A model generated the notes under the pieces. That model did no database searches. It worked only from the letters and a program-made list of their open reading frames with translations, and was not told the origin of the DNA. From the NCBI GenBank assembly GCA_900544255.1, contig UQUM01000040.1:1-15865 (forward strand): a stretch of 15,865 bases of DNA. The letters are read 5' to 3'. The stretch comes from an uncultured Sutterella sp. Its GTDB lineage: Bacteria; Pseudomonadota; Gammaproteobacteria; Burkholderiales; Burkholderiaceae_F. The position numbers were made by a program, and so were the translations under genes. Shown one piece after another: positions 1 through 7,560 of this stretch; the stretch's first letter is position 1, and every line of letters begins with the position of its first letter.

Positions 1-126
1 AAGCTGATTTACCTGGCTATCAGGAACTACACTGAGACCTGGACGCGTGCCAGCACCAGGTGGTCATCAGCCATGCCGCAGTTTGCTCTACTCTTCGGTG
101 AGCGCTTTACCAACGCGATGGAATGA
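1..126 (+). CDS. IS256-family (mutator) transposase, C-terminal fragment
   Basis: This is the open frame from the first base to the TGA at 124-126; the 5' part lies outside the window. It reads KLIYLAIRNYTETWTRA, then RWSSAMPQFALLFGERF. This matches the usual C-terminal tail of IS256/mutator DDE transposases (a LYLAI..I...W..P...W..A..QFAI.F..RF pattern). These enzymes cut and paste the element in the cytoplasm. Only 41 codons are visible, so the catalytic DDE residues cannot be checked and it is unknown whether the full gene is intact. It lies against a broken MFS gene, which suggests that the element inserted into an already decaying locus. Confidence 0.8.
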   Translation, partial: KLIYLAIRNYTETWTRASTRWSSAMPQFALLFGERFTNAME

Positions 127-177
127 TGCAAGGTATGATGGAACCCTCCGCGTGGCGCTTGGCGCATTTTTGGCGAC

Positions 178-198
178 GGCTGAGGGGCCCCCTCAGCC
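178..198. repeat. Perfect 10-bp-arm palindrome in the IS 3' end
   Basis: Arms ggctgagggg and cccctcagcc are separated by a single c. It lies 51 bases after the transposase stop and is followed by tctgatcgttgattttt, so it may be a transcription terminator or an insulating hairpin of the IS. The T-run begins about 14 bases after the stem, which is far for a canonical intrinsic terminator. Confidence 0.6.
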
Positions 199-239
199 TC
201 TGATCGTTGATTTTTAACCCCCTATACATGAAGGACAGC

Positions 240-1269
240 CGTGATTGGTTGCCCTCTTGAAAACCACCCTGGACACAAAAATCGAGACACTCCCGAAAAA
301 GCTGATTTGGCAGCGAATAATCCAACGTTGACTGCATTCAGTATGCTAGGGCATAGAGCCCGAAGCAAATGCCAAGCATGTCGGCAGACGGATCGCAGGC
401 AATGCCTCCCAAGCCATGCCGTCATGGCGGCAAATGTTCCCACCGGAACCCAACGAGTGGGCAACCAGTCTCCGAATTTCAGCATCGGCAGCGTACCTGC
501 CAGAAATCCCATGTAGATAAGAGCGACTTGCAGGAGCGGGTTGAGGTTCCCGGTTACGCTTTTCAAGATTACGGGTGAATAGAACATCACGGCCATTACA
601 GGCAGCGTCTGACATGTCCAGAAACTGCAGCAGAAAAGCAGCGCTTTTCGGTACGGTTTTAACGAGGGAATTGTTTTGACGGTTGCGGCTGCTTTGACGG
701 ATGAAATTCCTGCATCAGTCGATGCCGTAGCGGCAGACTCAAAAGACACAGGCAGGCGGACAGGGCGTAAAACGCATGCCACGAACTCCCTTCAATTGTT
801 GTGGCAGAAAGTAGGAGGAACTCCGCCGCGACGGCAGTGAGGGCGCCGACGTACCACGCGAGCATCAAAAACAAGAGACGTTTAGAACGCTTTTCCGGAG
901 AGGAAAGTTCCGCGACGATTGCCTGCGACACCGGCTGGTTGGCACCGATAAATAGACCGATGATGCACTGAATCATCGTGACGGCGACACGATTGTCCGT
1001 GAAGAAAGCGGCTCCGGCTGCGGGTGCCGGAACGACGAGTAATGTTCGACAAAAAATGGATTGCCGTACCGGTCGGCATAACGACCGATGAGGAGCGATC
1101 CCCAAAAAGTTCCCGCCATAAAACAGCCCGCAAAAACGGACGTGAGAAATGACGAGGCGGAAAGAAAAACGTGTGCGATGAGAAAACCGGCAGCAACGGT
1201 AAGGTAACCGTCGAGCAGGGGGCTGACGGAGAGAAGAAATTCCGGATGTCGCAAAAGCACGAACCTCAT
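240..1269 (-). pseudogene. MFS transporter, multiply frameshifted and interrupted by the IS
   Basis: The start at 1269 (MRFVLLRHPEFLLSVSPLLDG) leads into membrane helices and the MFS loop motif GSLLIGRYADRYG. The frame then shifts near 1045 into LLVVPAPAAGAAFF...MIQCIIGLFIGANQPVSQAIVAEL, shifts again near 700-740 into KALLFCCSFWTCQTLPVMAV...LIYMGFLAGTLPMLKFGDW, and again near 400. After that only fragments such as ICFGLYALAY survive before the IS boundary. The pieces are collinear and together give most of a 12-helix major facilitator, with the last helices lost. It starts 58 bases after the lyase relic on the same strand, so the two were probably an operon for substrate uptake and deamination. 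The substrate is not determinable. Several independent shifts make sequencing error an unlikely sole cause. Confidence 0.75.
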
Positions 1270-1327
1270 CGTCGGACGGGTATCGCGGCCGGGTAAAGCG
1301 GAGAGGGAACCTTACCCGGCCGGATTT

Positions 1328-2185
1328 TTAGTAGTGCTTCAGGTGTTCCACGCCGTCGGCGAGGTTCTGCGAGAAGATGCGATCCTTCGTGACGAAGGAA
1401 ACCTTGGCACGGTAGGCGTCGTAAAGCGCCAGGGGTTCCCCGAAAGCTTCCCGTTCGTCTGCAGGGGCTTGCGAAGATCCTCAGCCTGCGAAGCGTGCAG
1501 GAGTTCCATCGAATAGAGATCCAGAATGTTGGACGCGGAGCGGTTGAGACGTTCCGCAATGCGCGGGAGGTTGGAGCCCGTGTCTTCAATGTCGCCTTCT
1601 ACTGCGGAACCGTCCATGCTCACGGGATTGGCGAGATCAACGTTTTCCGCATCAACGGAAAACATCGAATCTTCCGTACTGCCGAAGCTGAGGCCGTTCT
1701 TATGGGTGTCGGCCGTGAGATACCGGGGGAGACCGGAGAAACGATCGTCATCCATGCGGAGCGTACGCTGCACCGAGTTGTGAGCAACGTGCGCAAGCGG
1801 CACGGCGGTGCGTTCGGCGGAAATCGCGATCGGAAGCGGTTCAAAGTTTGCGGACGGAATGACGGCGCCCTTGAGATCCTTGTTTTCAACGAAGTACTGC
1901 GTAACCTGCGCTGACGAGAAGTCTCCCTTCGTGGCGTTGATGATTACGCTGAGGCCGTCGTTAGAGGCATTGATGCCGGCGTTCTTGGCAACTTTCGTCA
2001 ATTCGCCTTTGGCGGCAAAAAAGGTGGTGATTTTTGTTGAAACTCATGTCCACCGTGAGCCCGTGGATTTCTACCGCCCTGGCGGCCGTCATCACGAGGT
2101 TGTAGGAATCCATGAGATACTTCATTGCAGTCGGTGCGATGGCGATGGGGGCACCCTGAGCGACGCGTATTTTGACGGAAGACCT
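1328..2185 (-). pseudogene. Histidine/aromatic amino-acid ammonia-lyase relic (HutH-like), 5'-truncated and frameshifted
   Basis: The minus-strand reading gives IAPTAMKYLMDSYNLVMTAA, a core segment SANFEPLPIAISAERTAVPL, and NPVSMDGSAVEGDIEDTGSN, then SMELLHASQAEDLR and a tail AYRAKVSFVTKDRIFSQNLA ending at the TAA at 1330-1328. This order matches the second half of the HAL/PAL family (GGNFHGQPLA, VDSIPTSA.QEDHVSMG, ELLAAAQALDLR, VP..DRDRPL..DL). The Glu in IED lies where I recall the catalytic Glu of bacterial HAL (QEDHVSM), whereas PAL has Gln there, so a histidine type is favoured. The frame is broken at a run of six A (2017-2022) and again near 1450-1452. The N-terminal half with the Ala-Ser-Gly that forms the MIO cofactor is absent: upstream sequence becomes the reductase promoter region. 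An intact enzyme would make urocanate and ammonia. Confidence 0.72.
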
Positions 2186-2272
2186 CTGAAGAAAACGGAA
2201 AACAAAATGAGGCAGAAAGAGCGGGCGTTCTCTGGATCAACGCTCGGACGTTCTGCGTCGGACGGCGGAATT

Positions 2273-2304
2273 AAAAACCGACCAGATGGTTTAAAATAAT
2301 ACCG
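2273..2304 (+). promoter_or_regulatory. Degenerate upstream copy of the reductase operator/promoter
   Basis: The sequence aaaaaccgaccagatggttt then aaaataatacc is a near copy of 2421-2451 (aaaaaaccgaccggttggtt, taaatataatacc), in the same orientation and about 147 bases upstream. Its central ccggtt is changed to ccagat, so the palindrome is weaker, and the -10 is less ideal. It may be a second regulator site or the relic of a duplicated promoter, left when the 5' half of the lyase was lost. Confidence 0.5.
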
Positions 2305-2424
2305 TATACAGGGTAAGTGAAAATACGGATAAGAGCAATTTTCAGCGTTAATTCAGATAGAATCGAGTATCGGGTAAAAGATGTACTCGGGAGAGTACTA
2401 ATTCGAAAGGTGTAGATTTAAAAA

Positions 2425-2450
2425 AACCGACCGGTTGGTTTAAATATAAT
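2425..2450 (+). promoter_or_regulatory. Palindromic operator overlapping the -10 region of the urocanate-reductase-like gene
   Basis: The 16-base near-palindrome aaccgaccggttggtt (2425-2440) is followed at once by taaaTATAAT, a perfect -10 hexamer at 2445-2450, 40 bases before the start codon. No good -35 box is visible. An operator lying between -35 and -10 is typical of repression by a TetR-family dimer, and a TetR gene lies directly downstream of the reductase. The regulator-site pairing is inferred. The ribosome site gagagg (2475-2480) sits 9 bases before the ATG. Confidence 0.65.
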
Positions 2451-2489
2451 ACCGGTTCCCATATTTGTTCCTGAGAGAGGAAATCACTC

Positions 2490-4256
2490 ATGCAGTTCAA
2501 AAAATCGTTGGCCGCTGCCGTCGTGTCGGCAGCCTTGGGCTTCACGGCGCTCGCTTCCGTTGCTGCTCCCGTTACTACCGAAGGTACGGGCGTGGGTAAG
2601 CACGGCGACATCACTGTGGCAGTGACGTTTGACAACAACCGCATCCAGTCCATCCGTGTGGTGAAGAACGCCGAAAACCCGGTGCTCGCGAAAAAAGTAT
2701 TCACGGACATGAAGGACGATGTGGTGGCTCGCAATTCCGCTGACATTCCCGTCATTTCCGGTGCTACCTTCTCTTCGAAGGGCTTTTTGGACGCCGTGAA
2801 GGATGCGGCGAAGAAGGCCGGCGTGACGCTCGTCAAGAACGACAAGAAGGTTGTGAAGAAGGTTGAAAAGGCGCTTCCTAAGAAGAGTACCTATGACGTT
2901 GTTGTGATCGGTGCGGGCGGTGCCGGTTTCTCTGCGGCGATTACCGCGAAGGAAAAGGGCGCCAACGTCGTTCTGATTGAAAAGATGCCGGCCGTGGGCG
3001 GTAACTCCCTCATTTCGGGGGCCGAAATGAACGTGGCGAAGAACTGGGTGCAGCCCAAGCTCGGCATCACGGACGACAGCCCCGAACTGCATGCCCAGGA
3101 TACCTATAAGGGCGGCGACGAAAAGGGTGACATGAAGGTCATCAACGTCATGACGCATAACGCGCTCGATGCCGCGAAGTGGTGCCGTGACGATTTGGGC
3201 GTGCGCTTTGAAGACGACAACCTGTTCTTCTTCGGCGGTCACAGCCGCAAGCGCGCTCTGATTCCCGTGGGACACACCGGTACGGAATTCATTGCGAAGT
3301 TCCAGGCGAAGGCGGACGCTCTCGGCATTCCTGTCATCACCAACATGAAGGCAGAACGCCTCATCAAGGATAAGAAGGGGCGTGTGACGGGTGTCGTCGC
3401 GTCGCGTGATGGGAAGAATTACACCTTCAACGCTAAGGGCGGCGTCGTGCTTGCCACCGGTGGATTCGGCGCCAACAAGGCGATGGTGAAGAAGTACAAC
3501 CCGAAGATCGACGAACGCTTCATGACGACGGACGCTCCGGGGACGACGGGTGAAGCGCTTTACATGGCGCAGAAGGCGGGTGCCGAACTCGTCAACATGC
3601 AGTACATTCAGACGTACCCCATCTGCGACCCGATTTCCGGCGTGATTGAACTCATTGCGGACGCCCGCTTTGACGGCGCCATCATGTTGAACCAGGAAGG
3701 TAAGCGCTTTGTGGAAGAACTGGGCCGCCGCGACGTGTTGTCCGAAGCGATCCTCGCGCAGACAGGCTCTTACTGCTGGGTGCTCTGGAACGACAATATC
3801 GGCAAGATTTCCAATACGGTGAAGGAACACGCGACCGAATACGACGCCTTCACGAAGCAGGGCATCATGAAGACGTGCGACGACTTGAAGTGCATTGCCG
3901 ACTTCACGAAGATGCCTTACGGTCAGTTGAAGGCGACGATCGACCGCGTGGATTCCATGACGGGTAAGGGCAACGACAAGGACTTCCACCATCGTGCCGG
4001 TCTGATGGACATGAGCCAGGGCAAGTACTACGTCATCAAGGCCGTGCCGTCCACCCACCATACGATGGGCGGCGTGCGCATCAACGAAAAGGCGCAGGTC
4101 ATGACTGCGCAGGGCAAGGTGATCCCCGGTCTCTGGGCCGCGGGTGAAGTGACCGGCGTGACGCACGGTACGAACCGCTTGGGCGGCAACGCTTACACCG
4201 ACATCATTGTCTTCGGACGTATTGCCGGCGCTGCGGCGGCACAGGCGGCGAAGTAA
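2490..4256 (+). CDS. urdA: Urocanate-reductase-like periplasmic flavoprotein (FMN_bind + FAD_binding_2)
   Basis: The 588-aa protein would reduce the C=C bond of urocanate to imidazole propionate as an anaerobic electron-acceptor enzyme. Residues 1-26 form a Sec signal peptide (KK, hydrophobic stretch, ASVAA). Residues 30-110 form an FMN-binding domain with SGATFSS, in which Thr93 is the expected ApbE-attached FMN site. Residues 135-588 form a fumarate-reductase-type FAD domain (dinucleotide motif GAGGAGFSAA at 141). Shewanella UrdA, as I recall it, uses Y373, D388, R411, H520 and R560. Here Y376, D391, R414, H523 and R563 occur at a constant +3 offset, and R414 is the proton donor. In fumarate reductases the Tyr is His. 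There is no haem domain, so electrons must come from a separate quinol or cytochrome partner not seen here. The TetR gene follows after 127 bases. Cinnamate- or acrylate-type enoates remain possible substrates. Confidence 0.85.
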   Translation: MQFKKSLAAAVVSAALGFTALASVAAPVTTEGTGVGKHGDITVAVTFDNNRIQSIRVVKNAENPVLAKKVFTDMKDDVVARNSADIPVISGATFSSKGFLDAVKDAAKKAGVTLVKNDKKVVKKVEKALPKKSTYDVVVIGAGGAGFSAAITAKEKGANVVLIEKMPAVGGNSLISGAEMNVAKNWVQPKLGITDDSPELHAQDTYKGGDEKGDMKVINVMTHNALDAAKWCRDDLGVRFEDDNLFFFGGHSRKRALIPVGHTGTEFIAKFQAKADALGIPVITNMKAERLIKDKKGRVTGVVASRDGKNYTFNAKGGVVLATGGFGANKAMVKKYNPKIDERFMTTDAPGTTGEALYMAQKAGAELVNMQYIQTYPICDPISGVIELIADARFDGAIMLNQEGKRFVEELGRRDVLSEAILAQTGSYCWVLWNDNIGKISNTVKEHATEYDAFTKQGIMKTCDDLKCIADFTKMPYGQLKATIDRVDSMTGKGNDKDFHHRAGLMDMSQGKYYVIKAVPSTHHTMGGVRINEKAQVMTAQGKVIPGLWAAGEVTGVTHGTNRLGGNAYTDIIVFGRIAGAAAAQAAK

Positions 4257-4270
4257 TCCCTGTACCGTAT

Positions 4271-4300
4271 ACCCCGGAGTGATGCTCTGGGGTAAATTCT
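4271..4300 (+). terminator. Hairpin after the reductase gene, weak terminator
   Basis: Arms accccggag (4271-4279) and ctctggggt (4285-4293) pair fully with one G-U around the loop tgatg, 14 bases after the stop codon. The tail aaattctctct has only scattered T, so termination may be partial and allow read-through into the TetR gene. Confidence 0.5.
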
Positions 4301-4304
4301 CTCT

Positions 4305-4334
4305 CGGCCGGTTCCTTTAAGGGGAAGCCGGCCG
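4305..4334. repeat. GC-rich inverted repeat between reductase and TetR gene
   Basis: cggccgg (4305-4311) and ccggccg (4328-4334) are perfect complements enclosing ttcctttaaggggaag. There is no T-tract. The left part cggccggttcctttaa resembles the operator half cgaccggttggtttaa (12 of 16 identical), so it could be a second, weaker TetR site that autoregulates the regulator instead of a terminator. Confidence 0.4.
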
Positions 4335-4341
4335 AATTCGT

Positions 4342-4354
4342 ATCCGATGCGGAT
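4342..4354. promoter_or_regulatory. Short inverted repeat upstream of the TetR gene
   Basis: atccg-atg-cggat is a perfect 5-3-5 inverted repeat 29 bases before the TetR start codon. It could be a regulator half-site pair or chance. It does not share sequence with the operator at 2425. Confidence 0.25.
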
Positions 4355-4383
4355 CATTTTGGATTTTAAAGAGGTAGCCCTTC

Positions 4384-4962
4384 ATGCCGACTCCCAAAGC
4401 TTTGCGTACCCGGCAGACGCTCCTGACGGTAGCGCGTACGATTATCCTCAACGAGGGCATCGGGGCGCTTACGATGGACAAAGTGGCGGAAGCGGCGGGC
4501 GTGAGTAAAGGCGCCTGTATGTACCACTTTAAGAGCAAGCGGGCGCTGCAGGCAGCATTGCTCGAAGACTATGCCGAGCATCTGAATACGGAGCTCGAGA
4601 GGCACGAAGCGATGTTTGAGGGTACCCCGGATGAGACGCTGGTGCCGGGGTACATTGAGTGGTTCAAAAGTTTTGATGCGGCCGACAACGGGTGGGCGCG
4701 GGTCGGGGTGGCGCTCCTATCCAATTTTTCGCACGATGCGGAACTCATGCAGCCCGTGCGGGATTGGTACGAGAAACTGTATGCCCGCATCAATGCGCTT
4801 CCGGACGATCGTCGGGCGGAGACGCTCGTTGCCATCATGGCGCTGGAAGGTTTTTTCTATACGCACAAGTTCGGCGTGGATTTGGCGGGCGCTGCTGCCA
4901 AGAGCAAGGCGTGGGATTATCTGCAGAAAGCATTGGTGAGGACGCCGGCACGCCGTCGGTAA
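4384..4962 (+). CDS. TetR/AcrR-family transcriptional regulator
   Basis: The 192-aa protein has a classic N-terminal TetR helix-turn-helix at about residues 8-55 (TRQTLLTVARTIILNEGIGA, then MDKVAEAAGVSKGACMYHF and KSKRALQAALL). A C-terminal helical ligand and dimer domain follows. These regulators are cytoplasmic dimers that leave their operator when a small molecule binds. It lies between two flavin reductases on the same strand, and a palindrome overlaps the upstream promoter, so the probable role is to repress the reductase gene until its substrate (urocanate or a similar enoate) is present. The ligand is inferred from context only. The start is supported by aaagaggt 9-10 bases upstream. 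A long imperfect hairpin begins at its stop codon. Confidence 0.9.
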   Translation: MPTPKALRTRQTLLTVARTIILNEGIGALTMDKVAEAAGVSKGACMYHFKSKRALQAALLEDYAEHLNTELERHEAMFEGTPDETLVPGYIEWFKSFDAADNGWARVGVALLSNFSHDAELMQPVRDWYEKLYARINALPDDRRAETLVAIMALEGFFYTHKFGVDLAGAAAKSKAWDYLQKALVRTPARRR

Positions 4963-5007
4963 GCCTCTTTCCTTTTTTGGGTTCAACTCGAAAAAGAGAG
5001 AAGGCTT
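4961..5007 (+). terminator. Long imperfect hairpin overlapping the TetR stop codon
   Basis: Left arm aagcctctttcctttttt (4961-4978) can pair with cgaaaaagagagaaggctt (4989-5007), with one or two bulges. It begins inside the stop codon. No T-run follows, so it may act as a transcript-end stabiliser or a weak terminator. Confidence 0.4.
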
Positions 5008-5309
5008 AGGATCGAACGTTATGGGCAACCAGTTGTGAGTGCTCGAGGGCTACTTTTTTTCTTGCGGTCACTGTAATCGAGAATAGATTTTTTTGACCAG
5101 CAAATCCAAGCGAAGGTTGAATTCCAAAGTAGTCTCCCCAAAGTCGCCTCCTCTGAATCTTCGGCAAAACCCTGAGGTTCGTCTACCCAATTTCAGCCCC
5201 GAAGGGATACCATTTTGGGGGCAGGACATAAGAAGCCTTCGGACTTCAGCCGGTTCGAGGGCGAAAGTTCAAGCGATTCTCACACGTTGGGGATCGAAAG
5301 GAGGGATTT
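4963..5309 (+). promoter_or_regulatory. 347-nt leader/intergenic region before the second reductase
   Basis: No convincing ORF was found. The region holds the hairpin above, a T-rich stretch (5053-5062, 5088-5094), and cccc-gaa (5197-5203) pairing with ttt-gggg (5214-5220). The last 20 bases carry a near-consensus ribosome site aaaggaggg five bases from the ATG. No clear -35/-10 pair was seen: ttgacc at 5093 has no good -10 partner. It does not match any riboswitch class I know, including FMN, and it lacks a copy of the 2425 operator. Confidence 0.4.
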
Positions 5310-7469
5310 ATGCAGATCAAGACATTAGCCGTCTCGGTAGCGACTGCTTTAGCAGCGCTCGCAATGAGTGCACAAGCGGAAATTATCACGAAAACCGTCG
5401 CCGGCCACAATGGTCCCGTTACTGTGCAGGTAAACGTTCAAAACGGCGCTGTGAAGTCCGTCAAGATAACTAAGAGCTCCGAAACCCCGGGGATCGGTAC
5501 GGTGGCTGCGGAAAAGATTCCTCAGGCTATTGTTGATGCCGGGTCGACGGATGTGCCGGTCGTTACCGGGGCTTCCGTGACTTCCAACGCTATTAAGCAG
5601 GCCGTAAACTCTGCGCTCAAAGAAGCCAAGGGACAGAGGATCGCCAAAGCCCAATTTAAACCCGGGACGTACAACGCGTCGGCATACGGCAGCAACGGCT
5701 ACATTGATGTGGCTGTAACTGTCTCGAAGGATCGTATTGAGGATATTAAGGTTCTGAACAGCCGGGAAACACCGTTTATGGGTGAAATGGCAATTCTGGA
5801 ACTGCGTAAAGAAATTATCGGATATCAGACGCTCAACGTAGACTCTATTTCCGGTGCGACGGTAACGAGTGCCGCGTTTAAGAAAGCCGTGACGGAGGCG
5901 TTGGAGCAGTCCGGTGTGGACTTTGCCTCCTTGCAGAAGCCGGTGCCGTTGCCTGAAAAACTGAAACCGTTTGTCGGCGTACGTACGGTCTCGTCCGACC
6001 TGGTCATCGTCGGGTCCGGCGGTGCGGGGCTCTCTGCCGCCGTGACGGCAGCGGAAGCCGGCAAGAAAGTTGTTGTGCTTGAAAAAATGCCGGTGATCGG
6101 CGGCAATACGCTGCGGTGCGCCAGCGCGTTCAACGCTGCTGATCCGGATCGTCAGGTACACCTCAATATGACGGATCAGCTGAAGAAGCGAGTCGTTGCT
6201 GCGATCAGCGAAAAGCCGGTGAGTGAAGAACACGCCAAGCTGCAGGCGGACGTGAAGGCAAAGTATGACGCGTACTTGGCTTCAGGATCCAAAGCGTTGT
6301 TTGACTGCCCTGAATGGCACGCGTTGCAGACTTACAACGGCGGCGATAAGGTCGGCCATATCCCGCTTATTCGCACGTACGCTGAAAACGTGTTGGATAC
6401 GTTGCATTGGATGCAGGGGCTCGGTACTCCGGTGTTGGATAACGTGAGTCAGGGGGCCGGCGCATTGTGGCAGCGCACGCATCAGGTGGATGCGCCCGCC
6501 GGCGTGGGGTTGATTCAGCCGCTTTATGACGCTGCCGTGGCCCACGGCGTTCGCATCATCACCGGTATGCGGGCTCAGGAATTGGTGCTTGATCACGGTA
6601 AGGTCGTCGGCGTGAAGGCGACGGACAAGACAGGGAACAAGTACGAGTTCAAGAGTGCCAACGGCGTCATATTGGCGACCGGCGGTTACTCACAGAATAA
6701 AGTGTTGCGCCGGAAGTCGGCTCCGCACCTGACGCCGGACATGGTTTCCACGAACCAACCGGGGGCGACGGGGGACGGCATCATCATGGCCGAAAAAATC
6801 GGTGCCGATACGACCGGCATGAATTACGTGCAAGTGTACCCGTTGGCAACACCGGGTACCGGCGCTTTGCAGGGACGAGCACGTAAGGTGTCCGGTCTGG
6901 ACGACGTGATCGATGTGAATAAGAACGGCGAACGGTTTGTCAAGGAAGATGCCCGCCGTGACGAATTCGTCGCTGCCATTAAGAAGCAGCCCGGCGGTCT
7001 GTGCTACGACATCAACGATGCTTCGATTGTGAAGGAAAACAACTCCTTCAATGAGAATGTGGAAACGTTGGTGAAGTTGGGGCGGATCTATAAGGCCGAT
7101 ACTTTGGAAGGTCTTGAAAAGCAGCTCGGGATGCCGGCAGGCAACCTCGTGAAGACGGTGGCCGAGTTCAACAAAATGGTCGAAGCCAAGGCGGATCCGA
7201 AGTTCGGACGTACGCTCTTCCACAATAAGATTACGAAGGCTCCGTTCTATGCGACGCCTCGTGCTCCGTCAATTCATCACACAATGGGAGGACTGTACAT
7301 TAACTCGAACGCTCAGGTGATCAACACCAAGGGTCAGGTTATTCCGGGCCTCTACGCTGCGGGTGAAGTGGCCGGCGGTATCCATGGTTCGAACCGTTTG
7401 GGGGGGAACGCAACGGCTGATGTGCTGACATTCGGGCGCATCGCTGCGAAGTCGGCGTTAGGACTTTAG
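5310..7469 (+). CDS. Periplasmic enoate-type flavin reductase with two FMN-binding domains
   Basis: The 719-aa protein is a larger relative of the 2490 gene. Signal peptide 1-23 ends in SAQA. FMN domain 1 (25-105) has VVTGASVTS, with Ser89 in place of the usual flavinylated Thr. FMN domain 2 (112-200) has SISGATVTS, with Thr184 canonical. The FAD domain covers 228-719 (GSGGAGLSAA at 235). Y510, R550, H656 and R696 align with the UrdA catalytic set, so enoate reduction is likely. The UrdA Asp position is occupied by Arg525 or nearby residues, there is a 2-residue shift between the Tyr and the Arg, and about 55 extra residues (280-335) follow the FAD motif. The substrate is therefore probably not urocanate. 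Aryl-acrylates or other alpha,beta-unsaturated acids are guesses. No haem motif is present. A strong ribosome site precedes it and a strong terminator follows. Confidence 0.87.
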   Translation: MQIKTLAVSVATALAALAMSAQAEIITKTVAGHNGPVTVQVNVQNGAVKSVKITKSSETPGIGTVAAEKIPQAIVDAGSTDVPVVTGASVTSNAIKQAVNSALKEAKGQRIAKAQFKPGTYNASAYGSNGYIDVAVTVSKDRIEDIKVLNSRETPFMGEMAILELRKEIIGYQTLNVDSISGATVTSAAFKKAVTEALEQSGVDFASLQKPVPLPEKLKPFVGVRTVSSDLVIVGSGGAGLSAAVTAAEAGKKVVVLEKMPVIGGNTLRCASAFNAADPDRQVHLNMTDQLKKRVVAAISEKPVSEEHAKLQADVKAKYDAYLASGSKALFDCPEWHALQTYNGGDKVGHIPLIRTYAENVLDTLHWMQGLGTPVLDNVSQGAGALWQRTHQVDAPAGVGLIQPLYDAAVAHGVRIITGMRAQELVLDHGKVVGVKATDKTGNKYEFKSANGVILATGGYSQNKVLRRKSAPHLTPDMVSTNQPGATGDGIIMAEKIGADTTGMNYVQVYPLATPGTGALQGRARKVSGLDDVIDVNKNGERFVKEDARRDEFVAAIKKQPGGLCYDINDASIVKENNSFNENVETLVKLGRIYKADTLEGLEKQLGMPAGNLVKTVAEFNKMVEAKADPKFGRTLFHNKITKAPFYATPRAPSIHHTMGGLYINSNAQVINTKGQVIPGLYAAGEVAGGIHGSNRLGGNATADVLTFGRIAAKSALGL

Positions 7470-7510
7470 CGAGGAAAAGACTTTCCTTGACAAGGGGAAG
7501 AAAGTTAACT

Positions 7511-7555
7511 AAAAAGGCGCATCTCAGAGTAATCTGGGGTACGCCTTTGTTTTAG
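7511..7555 (+). terminator. Strong intrinsic terminator of the reductase locus
   Basis: Outer arms aaaggcg (7513-7519) and cgccttt (7542-7548) enclose a second, almost continuous stem atctcaga/tctggggt around the loop gtaa. The stem is followed by gtttta. It begins 43 bases after the reductase stop. Confidence 0.85.
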
Positions 7556-7560
7556 TTGAG

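Larger units (their letters stand above)
1..242 (+). mobile_element. Right end of an IS256-like insertion sequence
   Basis: The element includes the transposase tail and about 115 bases of 3' non-coding sequence. The boundary is inferred: MFS-like minus-strand sequence begins close to 240, and the stretch 224-239 (tatacatgaaggacag, read on the minus strand as ctgtccttcatgtata) looks like a terminal inverted repeat. The left end is outside the window, so the IR and the target duplication cannot be confirmed. Confidence 0.55.

Noticed and set aside
1495..1914. 139-aa plus-strand open frame
   Set aside because: Antisense to the ammonia-lyase relic, whose minus-strand reading matches a known family.
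2484..4166. 560-aa minus-strand open frame
   Set aside because: It is the antisense shadow of the reductase gene, rich in His/Arg/Val from codon bias, with no known domain.
5100..5309. FMN riboswitch before a flavoprotein gene
   Set aside because: The conserved FMN-switch blocks (agggtgaaattccc, gaccggcggt) are not present.
5093..5473. 126-aa plus-strand open frame in the leader of the second reductase
   Set aside because: It overlaps the start of the reductase in another frame, has no good ribosome site and no protein-like composition.
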